A DNA stretch of 33,366 bases, from positions 269,293 through 302,658 of the forward strand of contig NC_049981.1 in the NCBI RefSeq assembly GCF_000003815.2, given 5' to 3'. This DNA comes from Branchiostoma floridae (Eukaryota > Chordata > Leptocardii > Amphioxiformes > Branchiostomatidae). The notes below the pieces were generated by a model. That model did not search any database and had not been told where the DNA came from. It saw only the letters and a list, made by a program, of their open reading frames with translations. Both the position numbers and the translations under genes were made by a program. This document shows positions 24,101 to 30,800 of the stretch, one piece after another; the stretch's first letter is position 1; each line of letters begins with the position of its first letter.

Positions 24101-26211
24101 GGGTTACATATATTGGAGGTGTTTAGACCCTACAGGGGTACAGCAGTATGAGCACGAATAGTTGAAAAATAAAAACTTATTGGGAGGGAAGTATCTTGCA
24201 TTTTCTTAATAAAATGTTGCCTAAAGAAAGCTGTATTTTCGTGTCATATGCACTTTAAAAATGCTAAGTTACTTATTCATCTGTTTCTTGTTTCATTCTG
24301 CAGAAATCGACGAGTGCGAGTCGTCGCCATGTCAAAATGGCGGCTCGTGTATTGACCATATCGGCTGGTACAGCTGTCGGTGTGCGCCGGGTTTCCTCGG
24401 CAGCGACTGTGAGATAAGTAGGTTATTTTCAACATTGTACGAAAGTTAGCTTTATCATGGATCTTTTTCATCTTTTATAGTTGCCTTATAGCCACCACTC
24501 CCCACCACAAAAAGTAAGAGGACGGAGTTCCAACTGTATGTATTACAAGTTGAAAGTTCATCTGCACTGAGTAGAATATCTGGATTAAAGTTGAACAGAA
24601 AATTGGACCTACCCAAACGTTTTACTGTCCTAAACTCCATTACCTTTGTCAAGGAATGACCAATCCATTGTGATTCTCTGACGTCACATGACTGGGTAAG
24701 CAGTGGATCATAAGTTGCAGGAAGTCTATTGTCTTTGTTGAGGGATGGTTGTGAAGTCCTGATTAAGTGGCTTCTTTTATTCCTGCAATAAAACTATGAG
24801 TCTGTTTTTGTTGACCACATTTTTTTTCATTTCTTGCTGACTTCTTGAAGACATTAACGAGTGCGACTCCAGACCGTGCGCGAACGGAGGAGAGTGTATA
24901 GACGGTCTCAACTCATTCACTTGCAACTGTACACTGGCCTTCAGTGGACTGCAGTGCGAAAGCGGTATGTATTTATTTATTCCTTTATTGACAGACAACA
25001 AAGGTCACCCAAGTAACCGTGGACATTATTTGTTGGTTAGATTGGATGTAAGAATTACCTTCATGTTTTGTCTGGCTATCAAAGAAGCTTTAGAGGTTGT
25101 AGCTAAGAGCATGCTCATCTGGGGCACACAGAAAAGCCATCTAGAACCGTATGTCAAGACAATAAACTTGAAAAAAAAAGGACGTTCAACTTACAAACAC
25201 GCATAAAATATATATTGATGTAATAGCTAAGCTTGCATCATTTTAACAACAGTCAGTGTCCTAATAGACCATTTATGGGTTTAAAACAGTACATAGCCTA
25301 GTAATTAGTGAAGCGACCAATAAGAGAATGGCTGCTTGTCGGTCAAATATTTACATTATTATGCTTTTATTTTGCATCTCTTAAGGGACTATGGGACCAG
25401 TCTACGTTACTCTAAATTGCTACATATTGTGGTGCATAACACCAGTTATAATATTTATCATTTGATCTTGTATACTGAAAAATGTGTGTAGTCTTGGCGA
25501 AAACTAAATGGGAGCTGATTTAGAAACAAGTTTTGTCTGTTTGCCTTATTGACTTCGTTTTAGATCTACCATGGCCGCCGCGTGAGAAAGGCGTATACTA
25601 AACTTTCAAATTCTATATAAGAACTATCAGGTATTATATATCGTAACCGTATGATGTCACGTTGTATTGTATTATTACCATAATCTTCCTAGAGTACAAG
25701 TTGTTTGCCTGCCTATTTTCAGCTGTTGACTTGTGCACGGAGTTCGACATTGTCTGCCCGACACCGTTCTACTGTGTCAACCAGGCAGGCGCCTTCGTCT
25801 GCAAACTTCCTGGCAATGGGGTCTTCTCTGGTAAGTCATCGAAGAAAATTATTTTATAATTCTTCCGCTCTCTTGAATGATCTGCCACGCATGGCATCAC
25901 TTGTTCCATTTCTAGATCATAAATCATAAACCATGGATAGTGAGTGAGTGAGTGAAATTAATTACAGAATTGCTTATGTTTCAATTGATTTATGAGGGCA
26001 ATATGATGGACAGTATTTTGTTTGCCACATTGGCCTCGGTTTCGATTTATCATGTCCGCTGCGTGAAAAAGGTATATTAACTGTTTGAATGGTTGCAGGT
26101 CGCCGGAAGAGAAACATTCTGCCGCGAGTCCAGTGCAGCAGCGCCTCCTGTCCCAAAGGCTGGTACTGCATGGTTGCGGATGATGGCTACACCTGCATCC
26201 CACCGAAGTAA
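13728..26211 (+). CDS. Secreted LamG / C-type lectin / EGF mosaic protein (whole gene span, 13 coding exons)
   Basis: Joining the 13 exons listed below gives 1851 nt, that is 616 residues and TAA. The order is signal peptide 1-26; LamG about 43-254; C-type lectin-like domain about 265-384; atypical EGF 396-427; calcium-binding EGFs 434-465, 472-503 and 510-541; and two four-Cys modules at 548-570 and 592-612. All introns are phase 1 except the phase-0 intron inside the lectin domain, so every module sits on symmetric 1-1 exons. There is no transmembrane segment after the signal peptide, so the product should be secreted and may act in the extracellular matrix or as an immune-type recognition protein. 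LamG and lectin modules usually bind glycans or proteins, but the ligand here is unknown. I assign no orthologue name; similar shuffled architectures are common in lancelets. Confidence 0.9.
14319..14600 (+). CDS. Exon 2: N-terminal half of LamG domain
   Basis: Residues 39-133. IAFWPL near the start, [22 protein letters not shown] and the strand [10 protein letters not shown] are the typical opening of a Laminin_G_3 / concanavalin A-like fold. The acceptor CATTTCAG is good. The donor CAG|GTCTTC is weak, but it is the only position giving the right phase and an uninterrupted LamG, since ISPG joins directly to RLGVMLW of the next exon. A CA microsatellite begins about 50 bp after the donor. Confidence 0.87.
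14654..14718. repeat. CA microsatellite in intron 2
   Basis: CACAC repeats with CCA interruptions, just downstream of the weak exon-2 donor. Confidence 0.9.
14986..15147 (+). CDS. Exon 3: middle of LamG domain
   Basis: Residues 133-187, phase 1 at both ends. It includes GVMLWPY and the conserved LamG strand WNLVAASYE. An NHS sequon (SPNHSQ) could be N-glycosylated. Acceptor GACACTAG, donor ACAG|GTACTT. Confidence 0.87.
15148..16269 (+). other. Intron 3
   Basis: A 1.1-kb intron with no open frame or repeat that I recognise. The acceptor is ATTGATAACAG. Confidence 0.75.
16270..16482 (+). CDS. Exon 4: C-terminal part of LamG domain
   Basis: Residues 187-258. [11 protein letters not shown] and the closing [12 protein letters not shown] strand are diagnostic of the LamG C-terminus. 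C234 and C254 are the cysteines of this part. Phase 1 at both ends. The donor is ATG|GTTAGT. Confidence 0.9.
17064..17188 (+). CDS. Exon 5: first part of C-type lectin-like domain
   Basis: Residues 258-299. FGNKCYGLS and [17 protein letters not shown] match the first strand and helix of a C-type lectin domain, where the pattern A-x-x-x-C...G-G-x-L-V is conserved. N282-H-S is a possible N-glycosylation site. The exon enters in phase 1 and leaves in phase 0 right after the GGSLVK segment, a common intron position in C-type lectin genes. Confidence 0.88.
17646..17778 (+). CDS. Exon 6: middle of C-type lectin-like domain
   Basis: Residues 300-344. It begins VSDDNEHN, continues with helix 2 (NILKTFIK) and reaches the WIG motif (HWIGVSV, W322). 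The WIG core is present. The long-loop position after [15 protein letters not shown] has no EPN or QPD tripeptide. Phase 0 in, phase 1 out (AACG|GTATGT). Confidence 0.88.
18120..18225. repeat. CA microsatellite in intron 6
   Basis: A CA run followed by a short tandem unit CCACTTACACACTCACACAT, present twice. The preceding 100 bp is rich in CCAACC and CAAG motifs. Confidence 0.85.
18329..18451 (+). CDS. Exon 7: last part of C-type lectin-like domain
   Basis: Residues 344-385. It carries the C-terminal cysteines: C358, C374 and the final FVC (C382), plus extra C367 and C376 that could pair with each other. The segment [10 protein letters not shown] replaces the WND Ca-site motif. With no EPN or QPD upstream, classic Ca2+-dependent mannose or galactose binding is not predicted. 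A GTTT run follows the donor at 18463-18484. Confidence 0.88.
18452..19249 (+). other. Intron 7
   Basis: An AT-rich intron of about 800 bp. It has a short GTTT run at its 5' end and no other recognisable element. Confidence 0.75.
19250..19384 (+). CDS. Exon 8: atypical EGF module
   Basis: Residues 385-430. Cysteines are at 396, 399, 405, 408, 416, 418 and 427, one more than the six of a normal EGF; C408 is the odd one. The C1-C2 spacing is only two residues. CVNGATC fits the O-fucose consensus, and [10 protein letters not shown] fits the EGF O-GlcNAc consensus. There is no calcium-binding D-x-D/N-E motif before C1. Phase 1 at both ends; donor ATCA|GTGAGT. Confidence 0.85.
19405..19686. mobile_element. 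282-bp foldback (long inverted repeat) in intron 8
   Basis: The left arm 19405-19507 and right arm 19583-19686 are about 95% identical as reverse complements (for example GTTACAACAATTTTCATC against its inverse at the right end). The 75-bp centre has two direct copies of CCTAGTCYCAGTTCTCGCGAG, the first containing the palindrome TCTCGCGAGA. It lies 20 bp after the exon-8 donor, so the pre-mRNA could fold into a hairpin of about 100 bp. No target-site duplication was identified. Confidence 0.75.
20078..20102. repeat. TTTC microsatellite
   Basis: About six perfect TTTC units in intron 8. Confidence 0.9.
20125..20646. repeat. Tandem repeat, ~162-bp unit, intron 8
   Basis: Copies are anchored by CCTGTACCCTGGTATTAC or variants at 20286, 20449 and 20611 (periods 163 and 162). 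A more diverged copy lies upstream, where CCGAATGACTTGAAATTTG near 20142 corresponds to CCAAATGAGCTGAAATTTG near 20306. The unit length is divisible by three, and the minus strand stays open across several copies. I treat that as repeat structure and not as a gene. Confidence 0.8.
20611..21223. repeat. Interspersed repeat copy A
   Basis: First of two tandem diverged copies in intron 8. Shared landmarks with copy B are TTGGTATAGATAGGCAT, CCAATCAGCGAAGAGG, ATATTCATAAGCGG, CATTTTAGACTATT and TTGTTGACGGTCT. It contains a CCAAT box followed about 65 bp later by a TATATAG, which looks promoter-like. No coding capacity was found. Confidence 0.7.
21239..21983. repeat. Interspersed repeat copy B with GC-rich insert
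   Basis: Second copy of the repeat described for 20611-21223, with the same landmarks in the same order. It has an extra segment of about 140 bp (roughly 21550-21690), very rich in G and C (GGGGTCC, GGGGGCC), that copy A lacks. Confidence 0.7.
22387..22435. other. Short perfect-stem hairpin in intron 8
   Basis: ACTGAAAATTGTTAATGAC, a ten-base loop, then the near-perfect inverse. The stem is about 19-20 bp with one bulge. Confidence 0.5.
22774..22887 (+). CDS. Exon 9: calcium-binding EGF module 2
   Basis: Residues 430-468, with six cysteines at 434, 439, 445, 454, 456 and 465. N-I-N-E before C1 and C-V-D-x4-Y-x-C fit a calcium-binding EGF with the Asp/Asn hydroxylation consensus. CASNPC fits the POGLUT1 O-glucose site C-x-S-x-P-C, and [10 protein letters not shown] fits the O-GlcNAc consensus. 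Phase 1 at both ends. Confidence 0.92.
23090..24036. mobile_element. piggyBac-like MITE, 947 bp, intact ends (intron 9)
   Basis: The left end is TTAA (23086-23089) then CCCTATTCAGACCGGG; the right end is its inverse followed by TTAA (24037-24040). A CCC-starting inverted repeat between TTAA duplications is the signature of piggyBac transposition. A second inverted block (a G run then CTTTTGAGGCCC) lies inside each end. There is no transposase frame. Inside are an X-box palindrome GTTGCCATGGCAAC (23252-23265), a YY1-like CCAAGATGGCGG (23449-23460) and CRE palindromes TGACGTCA at 23429, 23667, 23691 and 23840. A second copy begins at 32964. Confidence 0.85.
24304..24417 (+). CDS. Exon 10: calcium-binding EGF module 3
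   Basis: Residues 468-506, cysteines at 472, 477, 483, 492, 494 and 503. E-I-D-E before C1 and C-I-D-x4-Y-x-C fit the calcium-binding type. CESSPC is an O-glucose consensus and CQNGGSC an O-fucose consensus. The acceptor is TTCATTCTGCAG and the donor ATAA|GTAGGT. Phase 1 at both ends. Confidence 0.92.
   Translation, partial: KSTSASRRHVKMAARVLTISAGTAVGVRRVSSAATVR
24851..24964 (+). CDS. Exon 11: calcium-binding EGF module 4
   Basis: Residues 506-544, cysteines at 510, 515, 521, 530, 532 and 541. N-I-N-E before C1 and C-I-D-x4-F-x-C fit the calcium-binding type. CDSRPC is an O-glucose consensus. A535 replaces the usual glycine before F536, removing the O-GlcNAc consensus. N531-C-T is also an N-glycosylation sequon. 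Phase 1 at both ends. Confidence 0.92.
25723..25830 (+). CDS. Exon 12: four-cysteine module 1
   Basis: Residues 544-580. Pattern C-x6-C-P-x4-C-x8-C with cysteines at 548, 555, 561 and 570, then a [10 protein letters not shown] linker. It looks like an EGF lacking its last disulfide, or a follistatin N-terminal (FOLN)-like unit. The next exon repeats the pattern. Acceptor CTATTTTCAG, donor TCTG|GTAAGT, phase 1 at both ends. Confidence 0.82.
26099..26211 (+). CDS. Exon 13: furin-like site and four-cysteine module 2, stop
   Basis: Residues 580-616 and TAA at 26209-26211. It opens with RRKR (581-584), matching the furin consensus R-x-K/R-R, then C-x4-C-P-x4-C-x8-C (592, 597, 603, 612). The 4/5/8 cysteine spacing is close to FOLN modules of the SPARC/follistatin type. 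The protein ends IPPK, with no membrane anchor. If cut at RRKR, a 32-residue C-terminal peptide with two disulfides would be released. Confidence 0.85.
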
Positions 26212-26938
26212 CATGCACCCAGCAAAATTTGGGGATATGGTATCTAGCAAATCATTTAACGATTGTATACAACAGGCTTGTTGTATCATTGCATGGCCAG
26301 TAAATGCAAGACGACTAGCATATTAAGTTTTTTCACAACTATGGAATACTTCTTAGAGAAGACTGCTTAGAGTTACATGTATTTGAAAGATCAAGGAGAT
26401 ATGAGAGCCAGAATGAATGTGTAAATGACAAATACCTCGGCTAGCTACTAAATATTTTGATTTTGTTTTGTCTGTATAGCGTAATATTTTAAATTTGTTT
26501 CTAGGTGAATTAGAAGGTAGAATTTGATTCAGATGTTTTGAACATGTGTAAAATGCACAGAAATTTGTAGTTGTACGTTCCAGAGGAAGACATTGTTTTG
26601 TTGCAATAGTAGTAACATGATCATGCGATGCCAAAGAAAAAAAAAAGAATCGTAATAGGCAACTTTTCATCACAAATTGTGAATAGAATGTGACACTGTC
26701 AATGACAGTAAGTGTGTGAATTGTATTGTGTCCAAAATTACTCTCATAATAATAGAATATTAATTTCAATAGTCAATTGTAACATCACATTATTGTGGTT
26801 CACATTTAGTTCTACATGTATATAGCCAATCCATCTATTACAGTCAAATGCTGATAGACACTGTAAAGTCATTTATTTTGGTATAATGCATTTGATAAAA
26901 GAACATGTATGTCAATTATGGCTGTAAGAACAAAAGAA

Positions 26939-26944
26939 AATAAA
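26939..26944 (+). promoter_or_regulatory. Poly(A) signal of the plus-strand gene
   Basis: AATAAA lies 728 nt after the stop codon, in a plausible AT-rich 3' UTR (26212 to about 26965). It is the only canonical hexamer I noticed on this strand in that interval. Confidence 0.55.
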
Positions 26945-27116
26945 ACGCTTTTCATGATTGGAATGAATGTGGTAGAAATTTAAAAAAATTACGGATGGCA
27001 GCCTCCTTCAATCTTTGTCACGAGAAATTTCTCAAATCATCCCAAGACAGAAGTGAATATTTTCATCAGGTTGGTATTTCACAGGATAGCAAGAGTCTTT
27101 GTACACAACCACGAGT

Positions 27117-27122
27117 TTTATT
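27117..27122 (-). promoter_or_regulatory. Candidate poly(A) signal of the minus-strand gene
   Basis: TTTATT on the plus strand (AATAAA on the minus strand) lies about 640 nt downstream of the minus-strand stop codon. It is the nearest canonical hexamer I found. If used, the two convergent 3' ends would lie within about 200 bp of each other. Confidence 0.3.
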
Positions 27123-27403
27123 CAATATATTAAGTATTGATGATGAGGGGGCATACAGACTCAGTCACGTTTGGGACCGCATTCTTTAAGTGAAATAGTT
27201 GATGATTGTTACACTGTTATCATTGTTACTTGACAACAGTTATAGATATAATGTACAGCATACGTCAAGTTTAGGATCAAAATCGCTATACAAGCACCGC
27301 ATTAACAATTAATCTTTGCATATATGTAAATACGTTTTGGACTGCATCTGCAAGCAGCGACACCTATGTTGCAGTGCACATTTTTTAACCGGTAAGTATT
27401 ACT

Positions 27404-27436
27404 CTGAGGAAGGGGACAGACGTCTGTCACCTAAAC
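27404..27436 (+). repeat. Hammerhead-like core motif, retroelement relic
   Basis: CTGAGGA is followed by a hairpin of about 22 nt (AGGGGACAGAC / GTCTGTCACCT) and then TAAAC, resembling the hammerhead pattern CUGANGA - stem II - GAAAC with the G changed to T. Such motifs are known from Penelope-like and related retroelements. The flanking sequence does not clearly supply stem III or the cleavage triplet, so this is at best a decayed copy. Confidence 0.3.
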
Positions 27437-27763
27437 GTCGGGTTATAAGAAGAAAAAACACTAAGTTGTGTACAAATACCTTTTTTACAATCACTCCCGG
27501 GATATCTTGGTTAAAAAACGTCCCAAAACGACACCTAGCTATCTTTCCTATTCAAATCAACTATTTCAAGGCGCAAACATAATTTTTTTAAGAACAATTT
27601 TAGAATTGACAAATGCCAAGTGCTGCCACCTTTTGTTAAGGGTTGCTAAAGAAAATAATACAGCCTCTGGAGACAATTTTTTCTAAATAAAACTTGTCAA
27701 ATATTACAGCTTCCGATTTCTTTTCAAGTGTATCAGGTAAAGTTTGAGTTTGTGGATTGCTGA

Positions 27764-27879
27764 TCACATGACGAGTTTCCCCTCGGCTAGCCTGATGAGG
27801 CTGTCTTCCCCGCCCCGTGCCCGGGGTTCCCGCTTCCCCTGCAGCTGGAGGGCCTGCCGACGGCTCTCCTCGTTCAGTC
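27764..27879 (-). CDS. Minus-strand gene, last exon
   Basis: Frame LNEESRRQALQLQGKREPRA... ending KLVM and TGA (27764-27766). The acceptor on the minus strand is CTCCACCAG. It enters in phase 1, completing an Arg codon with the previous exon. The KR and RAR basic sites are noted, but there is no evidence of processing. Confidence 0.75.
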
Positions 27880-30800
27880 CTGGTGGAGAAAGCACAGGTT
27901 TCATCATCATCATCAGTCACTGTGTTCTGCAACTATAGTCTGGAAAGTCCTATAGCTGCATTCAGTCTTTCTTCATTCTTTTCCTCTTTTTGATTTGGGT
28001 CAAAACAAATCTTGATAAACAATTTGACTTTCACTTAACGTGACCAATTTAGCGGGACTGTCCGAAACAGAATAACATTCAAAACAGGTAAACTTGTACC
28101 CATCCTTTTCCATTGTGCTTTGCATCCTGTAAGCTTCCTTAGCTCCTTAGCACAGGTTTAGAGAGGAAAACTGTTGTTCTACGTAACGCTAGCTCACCTT
28201 TATTCGTGGGATAACCCATATCCGTTGCATTCAAAAACACGATATTTAGGGGGCGCTGACTAAAAAAACCGAAAACACACAAAGATGCACACACACACAG
28301 AGGCACACTCCAAACATTTACTCATTGTATCATGGATATAGTTCCTTGTGTCACGGAGATATAGGTTCACAAAGAAATGGATTCACAAATAGGAATTCAT
28401 AAACACTCATCCCAGCCAATGGCGATGAAATATAGTGAGAAACTTTTTTTTTAGAAAAATACACAACTTTTTAACCAATCAGACTCACTTTCGGTGTCCT
28501 CCTTCATCTGCTTGAGGAGCGCCTCCAACGTCATGCCTTCCCGTGCTGCCTCGCGCAGATCAGCCTGCAGACGGTCTGCAATGACTTCTGGGAAATAAAA
28601 CAAAATCAATTAAAATTAAGTCCACAAATACATAACAATGAAAGAAATACTTAAAAAGTAATTGCAAACTTAGAGAAGCCTGTGTATGTTTTTTTATCAT
28701 ATGCACTGTACACCGCTCACTATTCTACTATTTCACGTTACATGTCAACTTTGTCGTACTATCATCTTTCGATCTGTCGGCATTCGTTGGGTGATCGTGC
28801 ACATGTACTGCTGTCTTCATACGAAAAAGAGTACCTTAGATCCTAGCCGGCGGTTGTTTCTGCCACAGCATGCTAGAAAATCCCAAAATAAATCGTACGA
28901 CAATCTACGATTAATAACCTTGAATTTGTACCTTCGACCTCGTTCTTAGACTCTTGCTCCGCAGAATGTGTCCTGATGGCAGCCTTTGTCTCAGAGGGTT
29001 GGATGTCTTTCTTCGATACATCTAATATAAAAACGAATGGAAATGTGATGTGAATAGCGTCTGTCATAGAGAACTACTTGCGAGAGTCTTCCAACGATAT
29101 TACATTTGGAAGTAATTAATCAAAGTAGGCCATGTCAATGGTAATGAAGAACGAATAGGAAGAAAACATTTTAACATTTTATCACCCTAACCCCTTTAGT
29201 ACATACACATTTGGGACATTTCCTAGACAACGTTTCGGCGAGGGAGTCTCCTTTTAACCTCGTTTGTTGCGGTGACCGTCTGTCACCATCTTCAGGGCAG
29301 AACTGACTTAGTATAGTTAGCACTGCAGCTAGTTGTCGCTGCAGCATTATCAATAATGCTGTCCAAAACGTGACTAAGTTGATTCCCCCCTCCCTTACAG
29401 AGTTCATGACTCGAGTTGATTTTCTTATCCATCTGATGATGGTGGCAGCCAGTAAACAGCTATATAATAATGTATTGTTGGTGTAAAAACAATTGTTCTG
29501 AAACGATTAGAAGATGAATGAAAAAATGGCCGACCATTTGGGTCCCCCAGTTCGTCCAGGTTGTACGGCCGGTCCATGAACTTCCCTCCCTCCATGAAAT
29601 ACTCGGTCTCCTGCGGCAGGGTGTCCACTACTGTTCGTGTGTTGGACGACAGGATGTTGGCTAGCGCCGTAAGGTCTGGGTCTAATGTAAACAGATGTAT
29701 GGTATAATACTTAATTTTCTCCCAACACAAAGTCATACGCGAAAAATTACGTGCAGATTTACAGTACAATCATAATTGTCTTCCAACACAAAGTCAAACG
29801 CGGCAAAATGTATGCCAGGAAGTTTATACTTTGTAAGAGGTATCAAAGAGGCTGATAACATCAGGGTACTGCAGCCATCACTTAACAGAAACGGTGGGCG
29901 TTGTAAACTTCCTAACGCGTTGGACCAATTGTTGACGTCACTTATCTAAAGATCACCGCTTAATAAAATCACGTCTCAGTAATAACTATTGCTAGTTTAT
30001 GTTCTGAAGTGATTGGTCATCAGTATTGATCCTGAAGAAGGCGACAGTGGTTAAAATTTGACCCATGTATACCTTTGTGTTGGAAGAAAGTTAAGCTTTG
30101 CACTATGGTTTCAACCAACACAGGTGAACTTCCGTGATAAGTATACAGTGATAGCAAACGGTTATTGGGCGAGCCGACTACTACAGCAAGGTGGTGAATT
30201 GTGAGGAAAGTATAACAATCTAGGCTATTTGAAATGAGCGACTGCCAATTGGCTTTAACTCAGGTGAATATGATTTTATTGCCTAAAGTGGCTTTGAAAA
30301 TATTGCAATTTGAAATCACCGTCCGTAACGTTTGCGAAATATTTCAGTTCGAAACAACCGCCCATCCACTTGGTATCTCCAAATACCTTGATTTAAAAAA
30401 AAAATGGATAAAGCCTTTCCCGCTAATAAACTAGCGTTATGCTAAACAAATCCACCAAAACGCTTTGTGATAATCGTTGCCAGATTGCACAAGAAGTTTT
30501 TTTTCAATTTGAAAATAACGTTTGAACAGTCTACACATGATCACTTACCTTCGGTTTCTTCCTTTGTCTCCTGGACCATTTTGGTAGCCTTCTTCTTGAA
30601 AAAGCTTTTGAGTTCCTGTAAGGACATCCCCGGAATTTAAAAAAAAAAGCAAATAGGTGATATGTAGTTACTGGTTAAATTTACAAAATAGAATAAATTA
30701 ATCCCTTAAGTCTTTTTTACCGAGTTCCAAGAAATCCCAGAATAAACTTGCCCCGTTTTGCCAAGGCTTACTGCTATACAAAATATCATTGAAATGAAAG

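Noticed and set aside
27636-27932. Minus-strand frame TERGEPSAGPPAAGEAG over the last exon
   Set aside because: A frame shadow. The spliced frame LNEESRRQALQLQ follows from the preceding exon's phase and ends at a proper stop.
29171-29407. 78-codon minus-strand frame with CPEDGDRRSP
   Set aside because: It coincides with a retroelement-tail-like motif in an intron of the minus-strand gene; there is no evidence that it is translated.
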